From Holosporaceae bacterium (GTDB taxonomy: Bacteria > Pseudomonadota > Alphaproteobacteria > UBA3830): a stretch of 9,783 nucleotides of DNA. Shown here in pieces: positions 1 to 7,427 of the stretch (its first letter is position 1; the number at the start of each line of letters is the position of its first letter). The position numbers and the translations under genes were made by a program. The stretch is from the NCBI GenBank assembly GCA_031276835.1, contig JAISMI010000087.1, positions 1 to 9,783 on the forward strand, read 5' to 3'. The notes beneath the pieces are model-generated. The model did not search any database and was not told the DNA's origin. It worked only from the letters and a program-made list of their open reading frames with translations.

Positions 1-4
1 ATAA

Positions 5-277
5 TCCACAAGTTCCAGAAATACCACCTCTGCCGAGACGCCATTTTTGGCGGATATACCGCTGCTGGGCGCTTTATTTAGGAGCTCAAATGTAAAAACG
101 TCCGAAAAGGAGCTGATAATAATCATTACGCCTTATATTATAAGACCGTCGTCAAAGCCAATGAAGACGCCGATTGACATGGTTCCAAGGATGTATTCTC
201 CGCTTGAGTCGATTTTGACGCGGAAGTTCCATAAAAATATAAAAAAGTATCATAGCGCTGGGTTTTCAATTATGTAG
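5..277 (+). CDS. cpaC: Tad pilus outer-membrane secretin CpaC (RcpA), C-terminal part
   Basis: This is the last 90 codons of the secretin that forms the outer-membrane channel for the Flp pilus. The typical end of the secretin domain is visible: PFLADIPLLGALFRS (from nt 41), then the strand-forming KELIIIITPYIIRP. The segment after it (PIDMVPRMYSPLESILTRKF) resembles the short C-terminal tail of alphaproteobacterial CpaC. The stop is TAG at 275-277, 15 nt before cpaD. Oddly, the same frame has TAA at nt 2-4, so it is open only from nt 5. The TTG at 47 lies inside the conserved motif and is not a credible start. Either the gene is interrupted by a nonsense or frameshift change, or there is a sequence error near the window edge. 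Family assignment is firm. Whether the gene is intact cannot be judged from 90 codons. Confidence 0.85.
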   Translation, partial: STSSRNTTSAETPFLADIPLLGALFRSSNVKTSEKELIIIITPYIIRPSSKPMKTPIDMVPRMYSPLESILTRKFHKNIKKYHSAGFSIM

Positions 278-279
278 TC

Positions 280-284
280 GGAGG
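280..284 (+). promoter_or_regulatory. Shine-Dalgarno site of cpaD
   Basis: GGAGG lies 8 nt before the ATG at 293, the strongest ribosome binding site in the window. It sits immediately after the secretin stop and fixes the cpaD start. That start is also the one giving a proper lipoprotein signal peptide. Confidence 0.8.
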
Positions 285-292
285 AATTTAAT

Positions 293-1048
293 ATGCTAGG
301 AGCAAGACGTTTAACAAATTTTGTGGTAATGGGTCTGCTGCTGTCAGGTTGCGAGAAACAATATCTGGCGGACGACGGATACATACCCGAAGTGGCGGAA
401 ATTCAGGCGAAAGAGACCAAAAATATTCATTTTTTCAGCTGTTCGCCAAATTTTGAACTAGACGACGCGACCATTCAATCCATTTCTCAAGTTCTAAAAG
501 AGGCTAAGAATAATGGAATAAGCAACGCCGGATATATGCTGATTTCCAATAGGCCAATTGCATCAAAACTCCAAAAAAATGCTCGGAAACAGATACATAA
601 AATAATGAACGACCAGGGATTTCTTTCCAGTAGAGTAATGGATTCCGGAGTTTGCGTCTATAAAGAAGCCAAAGTCGGGATTAAAATTAACATTCTAAAG
701 TACGACGTTCAGGGGCCGGACTGCAGCCAATGGTCCGAGTACATTGGAGATCTAGACCTCAATAAGAATTTGCCAAAACTAGGCGCGGCGGCGGCATATA
801 ATTTTGTGCAAATGATTGATAATAGCGCCGATATTATTTCGCCTCGGAAGTATAAAGGACAGGATGTGAAATCCGCCATTGCAGCCGCCGGAATTGAATC
901 CACAGGAAGCGGATCCAGTTCAAGTTTAGGCAACAACAGTATGGGAAGCTCGTCCGGCATTAGTTCGCCGAGTTCTACTAGCAGTTCATCGAGCAGTTCA
1001 TCAAGCATGAAAAGTAGTTCGTCTACCGCAAGTAGCTTATCAAAATAA
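293..1048 (+). CDS. cpaD: Tad pilus lipoprotein CpaD with serine-rich C-terminal tail
   Basis: A 251-residue predicted outer-membrane lipoprotein of the CpaD family, thought to assist the CpaC secretin. Residues 1-20 are a lipoprotein signal peptide: basic ARR, a hydrophobic core, and lipobox LLSGC with acylated Cys20. The body (about 40-190) shows weak CpaD features: a CSQW motif at Cys144-Trp147, as in the family's C..W segment, and a late SPR at 183-185. The family's FGCA-like motif appears as LGAAAA (163-168), without its cysteine. Residues 203-251 are a low-complexity tail, about 60% serine, partly built from a 12-nt tandem repeat. A tail of this kind is not something I know from typical CpaD. 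The assignment rests on lipobox, size, remnant motifs and position between cpaC and cpaE, which is the standard order. Spacing to cpaE is 14 nt. Confidence 0.82.
   Translation: MLGARRLTNFVVMGLLLSGCEKQYLADDGYIPEVAEIQAKETKNIHFFSCSPNFELDDATIQSISQVLKEAKNNGISNAGYMLISNRPIASKLQKNARKQIHKIMNDQGFLSSRVMDSGVCVYKEAKVGIKINILKYDVQGPDCSQWSEYIGDLDLNKNLPKLGAAAAYNFVQMIDNSADIISPRKYKGQDVKSAIAAAGIESTGSGSSSSLGNNSMGSSSGISSPSSTSSSSSSSSSMKSSSSTASSLSK
980..1003 (+). repeat. 12-nt tandem repeat in the cpaD serine tail
   Basis: Two adjacent copies of AGCAGTTCATCR (980-991 and 992-1003) differ only at the last base. Each encodes four serines in frame. They lie in a longer stretch rich in AGC, AGT, TCA and TCG codons. Because the unit is a multiple of three, gain or loss of copies would change tail length without shifting the frame. 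Confidence 0.8.
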
Positions 1049-1062
1049 AGGGAGAAATAAGT

Positions 1063-2313
1063 ATGACCAGGGCTAATTCATCTGATTTACCTCATAACCT
1101 AGTGGGATTTTTGTGCGATCCTGTATCGGAACAGATAGTTGCCGACGTCATAAAGAATATGGGAATGGCGTATTCTGAATCTCGGCGCGGATCCATCGCT
1201 GATATTATTGAGTTTTTAAAGACCAATAGAACTCCAAAAATTTTAATTGCCGATATTTCTGATTCCGAATTGCCGTTGGGAGATATTGCTAAAATAAGAG
1301 AGCACGGCGCTCCGAATTTGAGCATTGTGGTGGTTGGAAGCAGAAACGACGTCGGATTATTTCGAAATCTTATGGCCATGGGAGTTTCCGATTATTTGAT
1401 CAAACCCATAAATAGTAGTCTATTGCGTCATGCCATAGAAATTTCCAGCGGCGTCGTAAACGAGTATGTGGAAAAAACAGGTAAAATGATCCAATTTATC
1501 AGTTCCGTGGGAGGAGCGGGCGCGACAATGGCCGCTACGAATATTGGTTGGATTTTGGCCAATCGTCACTTTAAGCGTAGCGTGGTAATGGATTTGGATT
1601 TTCTCTATGGTACGGCAAATTTAATGCTGGACGTTAAGGTTGAAAACGCATATCTAGATATTCTGGAGTCTCCGGATAAAATAGACGACTACTTTTTGGA
1701 AACGATTTTAAGAAAGCACGGACAAAGGCTCTATTACCTTGGCGGATTGGTGGATTTGGTAAGAGGGACTAATGTTGATATTCCAACTTTTGAAGCGTTA
1801 ATGGATATAGTCAAGAGACAGTTTAACTATCTACTGGCGGATACGCAACGCAGTATCGGAGGAATAAACGATGTGTGCATGCAAAAAGCCGATAGTTTTG
1901 TAATTATGGTGGAAATGAGCGTTGCGTCGGCTCAAAACACTGCGCGACTAATCGAATACTTGCATGCGTCTCAGCATGGGAAGAAAATATTAATAGTCGC
2001 CAATAAAATCGGATGGTCGAGCGGCGGCGCATTGGCTAAAGAATCATTCGAAAGAGTCATCGACAGGAAAATAGATTATATTATGCCGGTCGACGAGAAC
2101 ATTGCGCTTGCCGCCGCCAACATAGGTCAGCCGCTTGCCGCGTCCAACGGCCCTTTGACGGAGCTGTTGGAGGATATAACCGACGACATTCTCGGAAAGA
2201 AAGAGAATCAAAAAATTGCTAAAGCTATTGCCGAGCAAGAAGGTTGGACAATAGATCGAATTAAGAATCTTGCATTTGATGTAATAAATAAGGTTATGAC
2301 GAGTTTAAAATAG
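1063..2313 (+). CDS. cpaE: Tad pilus localisation protein CpaE/TadZ (receiver-like domain plus ParA/MinD-like ATPase)
   Basis: A 416-residue cytoplasmic protein that in the family positions the pilus machine at its cellular site. Residues about 12-130 are a receiver-like domain with the beta-strand end LIADISD (Asp64 at the phosphoacceptor position) and YLIKPIN (Lys114-Pro115). Residues about 143-375 are a ParA/MinD-like fold: a P-loop region SVGGAGATMA (148-157), a VVMDLDF strand (Asp177, Asp179) followed by YGTANLMLDV, and LLADTQRS (257-264), where ParA proteins usually have DxP. Both lysines of the ParA deviant Walker A motif are replaced (Val149, Ala154). Loss of these lysines is known in other CpaE proteins, so ATP binding or hydrolysis may be weak or absent. 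The start ATG has AGGGAG 8 nt upstream (1049-1054). It lies between cpaD and cpaF, as expected. Confidence 0.92.
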   Translation: MTRANSSDLPHNLVGFLCDPVSEQIVADVIKNMGMAYSESRRGSIADIIEFLKTNRTPKILIADISDSELPLGDIAKIREHGAPNLSIVVVGSRNDVGLFRNLMAMGVSDYLIKPINSSLLRHAIEISSGVVNEYVEKTGKMIQFISSVGGAGATMAATNIGWILANRHFKRSVVMDLDFLYGTANLMLDVKVENAYLDILESPDKIDDYFLETILRKHGQRLYYLGGLVDLVRGTNVDIPTFEALMDIVKRQFNYLLADTQRSIGGINDVCMQKADSFVIMVEMSVASAQNTARLIEYLHASQHGKKILIVANKIGWSSGGALAKESFERVIDRKIDYIMPVDENIALAAANIGQPLAASNGPLTELLEDITDDILGKKENQKIAKAIAEQEGWTIDRIKNLAFDVINKVMTSLK

Positions 2314-2331
2314 GAATAGTGAGTAAAGATC

Positions 2332-3687
2332 ATGGCTTCAGAGAACAATCAACAAAGTAATGACATACTGGCTGAAGAATCTCCGATACTGACGATATTC
2401 AGGAAAGAAGCATACGAAACAATGCTCAATAGGATCAACTTGGCCTCGGCCTTTAAGTTGACTCCTCAAGAATTGCGCGTAGAGATCGAGAATTTCATAT
2501 TCGATTATGCTCAGGAGAGACGCGCCCAAATTACCAAACGCGAACAAATTGCCATTGCTCGGGAAATGGTCGACGACATGATCGGTCTTGGGCCGTTGGA
2601 AATATTGCTGGACGACGATTCCATATCTGATATTGTCGTCAATGGTCCGTTTCAAGTCTACGTTGAGCGACACGGAACGATGCAATTGGCGCCGGTGAAA
2701 TTTAGGGACGATTCTCACCTGTTGCAGATAGCCCAAAGAATCGCTCACCGTGTTGGAAGACGCGTTGATACGTCGAGTCCTCTTTGCGACGCCCGTCTTC
2801 CGGATGGAAGCCGTGTGAACATCGTTGCTCCTCCGATTGCCTTGGACGGCACGTCTATTTCCATTCGTAAATTTTCTAAAAAGGCCATTGATCTTGTCGG
2901 ATTGGCGGCGCATGGAAGCTTGACGAATGAAATGGTTAGGGTTCTACAGATAGCGTCCACCTGCGGCCTAAATATTATCGTTTCCGGCGGTACGGGTTCC
3001 GGAAAAACAACTCTGCTGAATGCTCTATCGCAGCTGATTGATCCGCGCGAACGTATCGTAACCTGCGAGGACGCCGCCGAGTTAAAATTGCAGCAGCCTC
3101 ATGTGGTCAGATTGGAAAGTCGTCCGCCCAATATCGAAGGAAAGGGAGAAATTACAATTCGCGACCTTGTGAAAAACGCTCTCCGTATGCGTCCAGACCG
3201 CATTGTAATAGGCGAGGTGCGCGGTACGGAATGTATAGACATGTTGCAGGCCATGAACACAGGTCACGACGGTTCCATGTCGACGATTCACGCCAACAGA
3301 GCTAGAGAGGCGTTTATTCGTTTGGAAAACATGGTCGCCATGTCCGGATTCGATCTTCCAAGCGAAATTGTGAGGGCGCAGATAGCCGGCGCGGTCAATT
3401 TGGTTGTTCAAACGGAGCGTCTACACGACGGCTCGAGAAAAGTCACAGAAATAGTCGAGGTTACCGGCATTAATGAAAGAAGCGATATAGGATATCAGCA
3501 CTTGTTTAAGTTTGTCCCAATGGGGGAAACTCCAGATCATAAGGTTTTTGGTAGATTCGAAGCCGGTACGGATCAACCCGCATTTTTGGAAAAGGCCATC
3601 ACCTACGGTTTGGATAAGGAATTACTCTCGATTATGAAATCCGCAATGGAGAGAAATGGAGAATCGGACTATGATACAAGTTATTGA
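2332..3687 (+). CDS. cpaF: Tad pilus assembly ATPase CpaF (TadA)
   Basis: A 451-residue hexameric secretion ATPase of the type II/IV secretion superfamily that drives Flp pilus assembly at the inner membrane. All key motifs are intact: Walker [10 protein letters not shown] (219-227, Lys225), the Asp-box region TCEDAAEL (Glu246, Asp247), Walker [10 protein letters not shown] (290-298, Glu295) and the His box [11 protein letters not shown] (His312, His320). The N-terminal domain (about 25-180) has the family's IGLGPLE and [13 protein letters not shown] segments. Length is typical. The gap to cpaE is 18 nt. The site before the ATG is weak (no clear GGAG, only purine-rich AAAGAT), so translation may depend partly on coupling to cpaE. 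The stop TGA overlaps the following tadB start. Confidence 0.97.
   Translation: MASENNQQSNDILAEESPILTIFRKEAYETMLNRINLASAFKLTPQELRVEIENFIFDYAQERRAQITKREQIAIAREMVDDMIGLGPLEILLDDDSISDIVVNGPFQVYVERHGTMQLAPVKFRDDSHLLQIAQRIAHRVGRRVDTSSPLCDARLPDGSRVNIVAPPIALDGTSISIRKFSKKAIDLVGLAAHGSLTNEMVRVLQIASTCGLNIIVSGGTGSGKTTLLNALSQLIDPRERIVTCEDAAELKLQQPHVVRLESRPPNIEGKGEITIRDLVKNALRMRPDRIVIGEVRGTECIDMLQAMNTGHDGSMSTIHANRAREAFIRLENMVAMSGFDLPSEIVRAQIAGAVNLVVQTERLHDGSRKVTEIVEVTGINERSDIGYQHLFKFVPMGETPDHKVFGRFEAGTDQPAFLEKAITYGLDKELLSIMKSAMERNGESDYDTSY
3658..3661 (+). promoter_or_regulatory. Shine-Dalgarno site deciding the tadB start
   Basis: GGAG lies 9 nt before the ATG at 3671, a normal spacing. The ATG at 3656, 15 nt upstream in the same frame, has a GGAG only 4 nt ahead of it (3648-3651), which is too close. 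The site lies inside the end of cpaF. Confidence 0.6.
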
Positions 3688-4663
3688 TACTTTGGCTATC
3701 TTCATTTTATCATTTTTAATTTTTTTTATTACGTATAGCTTCTTAAATCGTTCTCAAAAAAGTGAAAGCAATAGGGAAAAAATCGAAAAGAAGATTATGG
3801 CGCTGGCTAAGCGGCAGGATGAATTGCTGGAAAGCAGCAGCGAAAGAATTTCCACTTTTACTTCGGTGGAAAACACGGAATTTGGCTCGTTGATGGATAC
3901 GGGCGGCGGAGTAATTGGTAGAATTAAAGTCGTCATGAAAAAAGCCGGCATAACCAACATATCAACCTATAATTTTATCATATTATGTTTTATCGGAGGA
4001 TGCGTTTTTGCGACCATAATTACTCATTTCAATTTTTTAAATGCGCTTACCGGAATTCCGATTGGAATGTGCATAGGAGCTTTTTTAGTATATAACTTTT
4101 TAGCGTCGATGGCGGCCAAAAGAAGAATGCAATTTCTGCAACTGTTTCCGGACGCAATAGACATGATGATAAGAGGCGTGAAGGCCGGTCTAAACGTAGG
4201 GCGCATAATGAAGTTGGTCAGTATGGAGTCGAAGGAGCCGGTTTCCGGAGAATTTAGAATAATTAGCCAAAAATTTGACCTTGGCGTCGAGCCCGAAAAA
4301 GTTCTGGTCGACGCGGCGGAAAGGGTGGACATAGAGGAATTTCGTTTTCTGGTGGTCGCGCTCGTTTTACAGATGGAAAATGGCGGCGTTCTGGCCGAAA
4401 TTTTACAAAATCTAGCTGGAATCGTTCGAAAAAGACTTGAGCTCGGGTTAAAATTGAAGGCGATGTCGGCAGAAGCAAGAATGTCGGCGATAGTCATCAG
4501 CGTATTACCGTTTGTTTTTGCTGGAATTATGGCTCTCGTCAATCCGAACCACTTAAAAGAATTTGTCACTCCAGGCAGCGGGCAAACGCTGTTAAAAGTG
4601 GCTGTTACGCTGTTTAGCGTAGGAACGTTTATGATGTTAAAAGCTACAAAGATAAAGGTGTAA
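3671..4663 (+). CDS. tadB: Tad pilus inner-membrane platform protein TadB (CpaG)
   Basis: A 330-residue polytopic membrane protein of the type II secretion F (T2SSF) family, which forms the assembly platform worked by CpaF together with TadC. From the chosen start there is an N-terminal membrane segment (about 7-23), a charged Lys/Glu-rich cytoplasmic stretch (about 28-70), two adjacent membrane segments (about 100-145), the T2SSF cytoplasmic domain (about 155-265; LFPDAIDMMIRGVKAGL near its start, LVLQMENGGVLAEIL near its end) and two C-terminal membrane segments (about 272-290 and 305-322). I prefer the ATG at 3671 to the in-frame ATG at 3656 because of its better ribosome site. The gene then overlaps cpaF by 17 nt, which suggests translational coupling. 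TadC follows after 5 nt. Confidence 0.93.
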   Translation: MIQVIDTLAIFILSFLIFFITYSFLNRSQKSESNREKIEKKIMALAKRQDELLESSSERISTFTSVENTEFGSLMDTGGGVIGRIKVVMKKAGITNISTYNFIILCFIGGCVFATIITHFNFLNALTGIPIGMCIGAFLVYNFLASMAAKRRMQFLQLFPDAIDMMIRGVKAGLNVGRIMKLVSMESKEPVSGEFRIISQKFDLGVEPEKVLVDAAERVDIEEFRFLVVALVLQMENGGVLAEILQNLAGIVRKRLELGLKLKAMSAEARMSAIVISVLPFVFAGIMALVNPNHLKEFVTPGSGQTLLKVAVTLFSVGTFMMLKATKIKV

Positions 4664-4668
4664 GTACA

Positions 4669-5625
4669 ATGTCGGACATAATCTGTTTTTTGGTTACCGT
4701 ATTGGTGTTTTATTATTCCATACCCTATTGTAAGCGGTTATCGGTTTCGATTATCAGTGAAATCCGAATGATGAACAGAATGAAAAAAATATCAAATTCC
4801 AGCGGCAATAAATATGATGAAGAAGATGATGATGAAAACATAGGATTAACTAATCAGGGGCCGGCCTTTGGCGCCAATACATTATTTAACTTCATTGCCG
4901 AGAAAAATAAGGGCTTAGTTGAAGAAATGCAGCAAATGCTGCTAAGAGCGGGAATACGCCAGAGGAACGCATTGGAAGAGTTCATGAAATCCAAATTTAT
5001 TGCGGGCATTGCGTTATTTTTCATAATATTTTTAATTTTATCCACAAACGACATAGATATACCGCTTGAAATAAGTTTCTTACTTTCTCTGATACTGGGC
5101 GTAATCGGAGGGCATAAATTAACGAATATGAATTTAGAAATGCTCTGTACTCGAAGAAAGGACGCCATTGAAAACGGAGTTCCAGACTTGGTCGACCTGA
5201 TGGTTATATGCACGGAATCAGGATTGGATTTGAATGGATCCATCAGAAGAATAGCAAGAGAATTGAGAACGTCTAATCCTATTTTGGCCGACGAGCTTAG
5301 CTTGACCGCTATTGAGCTGGAAATGATTCCGGATCATCGCCAGGTTTTTGAAAATCTTGAAAATAGAACCGACTGCCTGGAGATAAAAACCATATCGAAA
5401 ACTCTTAGCCAATCGATAGAATACGGATCGTCGCTTTCCACATCCCTAAGGGATTTGGCCGTTGAATCCAGACAGAAAAGAATGCTTAACGCGGAAGCCA
5501 GAGCCGCTCAAGCTCCAACGTTGTTGACGCTACCGATGATGTTTTTTATCATGCCTTGTCTGTTTATCGTCATGTTGGGACCGGTTATCATTGGCATGAT
5601 GAAATCGTTTAGCAGCGGCGGTTAG
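4669..5625 (+). CDS. tadC: Tad pilus inner-membrane platform protein TadC (CpaH)
   Basis: A 318-residue T2SSF-family membrane protein, partner of TadB in the pilus platform. Membrane segments are predicted at about 4-20, 110-126, 133-150 and 285-310. The T2SSF domain is clear between them: VPDLVDLMVICTESGLDL (171-188), LADELSLTAIELEMI (206-220), and SQSIEYGSSLSTSLRDLA (247-264) followed by KRMLNAEARAAQAP. These are close to standard TadC wording. An acidic low-complexity patch, DEEDDDE (50-56), lies in the cytoplasmic linker after the first membrane segment. AAGGTG (4655-4660) precedes the ATG by 8 nt. This is the last pilus gene here. No tadD or tadE/F gene follows, so any such genes lie elsewhere. 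Confidence 0.94.
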   Translation: MSDIICFLVTVLVFYYSIPYCKRLSVSIISEIRMMNRMKKISNSSGNKYDEEDDDENIGLTNQGPAFGANTLFNFIAEKNKGLVEEMQQMLLRAGIRQRNALEEFMKSKFIAGIALFFIIFLILSTNDIDIPLEISFLLSLILGVIGGHKLTNMNLEMLCTRRKDAIENGVPDLVDLMVICTESGLDLNGSIRRIARELRTSNPILADELSLTAIELEMIPDHRQVFENLENRTDCLEIKTISKTLSQSIEYGSSLSTSLRDLAVESRQKRMLNAEARAAQAPTLLTLPMMFFIMPCLFIVMLGPVIIGMMKSFSSGG

Positions 5626-5627
5626 AG

Positions 5628-5651
5628 CCTTTTAAATTTTAAGGATTTTTT
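5628..5651 (+). terminator. Possible weak terminator of the pilus operon
   Basis: The 33-nt convergent gap holds an inverted repeat CCTT...AAGG (5628-5631 with 5641-5644) around an AT-rich centre, followed by six Ts at 5646-5651. The position, 2 nt after the tadC stop, and the T-run suit an intrinsic terminator for the + strand. The stem is only about 4 bp with mismatches inside, so support is modest. No matching T-run follows the hairpin on the - strand. Confidence 0.35.
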
Positions 5652-5658
5652 AGGACGT

Positions 5659-6513
5659 CTAGCCCTTTACGGATCCGGTCGTTAATCCCGATATTATCCG
5701 GCGTTGAAAAATAATTACCAGCAGCACCAACGGCAGCGTGACAATGACGCTGGCGGCCATAATCAAACCGTAGGGCAGTTCATGCTGACTGGCTCCGCTG
5801 AATAAAGCTAGAGAAACCGGAACAGTTCTAGCTTGATTGGTCAAAGTAAAAGTCAGAGCAAATAAAAATTCATTCCAGGCGGCGATAAAAGCCAGTAATC
5901 CCGTTGTTACTATTGCCGGTCCCAGTACGGGAAGAAAAATTTTTGTTAAAACCGTATATTGGCTTGCGCCATCTATGATAGCGGCCTCTTCAATATCTTT
6001 GGGGATGCTGTTCATGAAGTTTGTCATGACCCATAGGGTAAAGGGAACGGTTATGATCATATAGGCGAGAATTAGAGCGGATTTCTCATTGTATATGTTG
6101 AAAATTCTAATCATCTCGAACATTCCGGATAAAACCGCGACATGTGGCAGAGTGGTGACGCTGAGGGCAATCATTAGAATGCGTTTTCTGCCGGTAAATT
6201 TATATCTCGCCAAAGGATACGCGGCGAGAAGACATACGGCCAACGTCAGCAACGAAGTTAAAGTCGCCACTATGGCGGAGTTTAGAAACGAATATCCAAA
6301 AGCGACGTCGCTAAAAACATATTTGTAATTTTCCAGAGTTATACGGGAAGGAAATATTTCCGTAGAAAACAGGTCGGCGCTTCCTCTGAGAGAAGAAACT
6401 GTAGCCCAATAAAATGGAAATAGACAACAGGCTGCTACCAGAATACACAATGCGCAAAACACGATATTTTTCAGTAGTCTTTTGTATTTCCATTTATTTT
6501 CCACAACAACCAT
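5659..6513 (-). CDS. thuG: Sugar ABC transporter permease, MalG/ThuG type
   Basis: A 284-residue inner-membrane permease of the carbohydrate-uptake (CUT1) ABC importer class. It shows about six hydrophobic segments and a canonical EAA loop, EEAAIIDGASQYTVLTKIFLP (Glu176 to Pro195), which docks on the ATP-binding subunit. Other MalG-family wording is present: FLNSAIVATLTSLLTL (76-91), AAYPLARYKF (97-106), LLAFIAAWNEFLFAL (206-220) and the C-terminal GLTTGSVKG. Length is typical. The ATG lies 2 nt after the stop of the thuF-like gene, with GGGAG about 11 nt upstream inside that gene. It is the last gene of the - strand set. The name thuG rests on the neighbouring binding protein. The sequence itself supports only a MalG-type disaccharide permease. 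Confidence 0.88.
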   Translation of the reverse strand: MVVVENKWKYKRLLKNIVFCALCILVAACCLFPFYWATVSSLRGSADLFSTEIFPSRITLENYKYVFSDVAFGYSFLNSAIVATLTSLLTLAVCLLAAYPLARYKFTGRKRILMIALSVTTLPHVAVLSGMFEMIRIFNIYNEKSALILAYMIITVPFTLWVMTNFMNSIPKDIEEAAIIDGASQYTVLTKIFLPVLGPAIVTTGLLAFIAAWNEFLFALTFTLTNQARTVPVSLALFSGASQHELPYGLIMAASVIVTLPLVLLVIIFQRRIISGLTTGSVKG

Positions 6514-6515
6514 AA

Positions 6516-7427
6516 CTAATTCAACTCCCGTAATTTTTTTCTATTGAGCGGAATGTAGATAATTCCCAGGAACGCGATGAGAAACAATAGCACTGTGGCG
6601 GCCGCCGATCCGTATCCGACGTCGTTGTAATCCACCAGATGCTTTCTCGCATAAACGGACATAGTGGCGTTGGCGCTGTTTCCGCTGCTGAGTATATAGA
6701 CCAAATCGAAAATTCTTACGGCGTCCAACATTCTAAAAATCATCGCTACGGCAATGGTTGGTTTCATTAGGGGCAGGATTATTTTTCTCAATGTCTTGGT
6801 AAATGGAATGCTATCCACCTGAGCCGCTTCGAAACAGTCCTGGGGCAAAGATTGTAGTCCGGCCAACAGCAGTAGAGCCATGTAGGGGGTCGTTTTCCAA
6901 ACGTCGACCAGGATTATCGATACGAGGCTTAGGTTGTTCGACGCTATCCATGGTATTGGAGCGTCTATGATGGAGGCTTTCAACAGAAGTTCGTTAACTA
7001 TTCCATACACGTCGTTCAACATCCAGGCCCACATGCGCGCCGACACAATGGTTGGAATTGTCCAGGGAACCAGAACAATTGCCCTCATCAATCCGCGTCC
7101 TTTAAAATTTCTGTGGAGGATAAGCGCAATGATCATTCCTAAAAACGTTTCTAAAGGCACCGAAATTGCCGCAATGACGAATGTGTTCAAGATGGCTCGC
7201 CACCATTCCTGATCTCTTGCTAGAGCAATAAAATTATCAATCCCAATGAAATTGGTTTTTTGCAGATTGTCCAGCGTGGCGTCGGTAAAACTGAAAAATA
7301 CCGTACGCAGCAACGGCCATCCGGCGCATATGATCAGCATAACGAGACAGGGCGCAAGAAATAACCAATGAGACAGAGAAGTCCTTTTGGGGGTTCGTTT
7401 CTGAGCTGTTATCTTATCTAATTTCAT
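6516..7427 (-). CDS. thuF: Sugar ABC transporter permease, MalF/ThuF type
   Basis: A 303-residue inner-membrane permease, partner of the MalG-type protein downstream. A basic N-terminus (KRTPKR) precedes a first membrane segment (about 20-45), then comes SFTDATLDN and further hydrophobic segments (about 80-105, 115-137, 165-190, 222-247 and 273-292). VPWTIPTIVSARMWAWMLN (120-138) is typical of ThuF/UgpA-like permeases. The EAA loop reads FEAAQVDSIPFTKTLRKIILP (199-219), in which the conserved Gly after EAAxxD is Ser206. The start ATG overlaps the end of the binding-protein gene by 14 nt, with AGGG about 10 nt ahead. Family assignment is strong. The substrate (trehalose, maltose or similar) is inferred from the binding protein. 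Confidence 0.88.
   Translation of the reverse strand: MKLDKITAQKRTPKRTSLSHWLFLAPCLVMLIICAGWPLLRTVFFSFTDATLDNLQKTNFIGIDNFIALARDQEWWRAILNTFVIAAISVPLETFLGMIIALILHRNFKGRGLMRAIVLVPWTIPTIVSARMWAWMLNDVYGIVNELLLKASIIDAPIPWIASNNLSLVSIILVDVWKTTPYMALLLLAGLQSLPQDCFEAAQVDSIPFTKTLRKIILPLMKPTIAVAMIFRMLDAVRIFDLVYILSSGNSANATMSVYARKHLVDYNDVGYGSAAATVLLFLIAFLGIIYIPLNRKKLRELN

Noticed and set aside
1..4. Reassigned stop codon (TAA read as an amino acid) to explain the stop in the secretin frame
   Set aside because: cpaD ends in TAA at 1046-1048, tadB at 4661-4663 and thuE at 7414-7416, each at a sensible protein end, so TAA acts as a normal stop here.
47..49. TTG at 47 as the start of a small separate gene
   Set aside because: It falls inside the conserved secretin motif PFLADIP, and the homology continues upstream of it.
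709..1008. 99-codon open frame antisense to cpaD
   Set aside because: It is the mirror of the serine-codon-rich tail, giving a Leu/Asp/Glu-rich product of no recognisable family. The + strand frame has a lipobox, a strong ribosome site and the expected operon position.
2338..2913. 191-codon open frame antisense to cpaF
   Set aside because: It lies wholly opposite a strongly conserved ATPase domain, its product looks like no protein family, and no clear reason for a gene there is visible.
4024..4569. 181-codon open frame antisense to tadB
   Set aside because: It is a shadow of the T2SSF coding region. The product has skewed composition and no recognisable domain.
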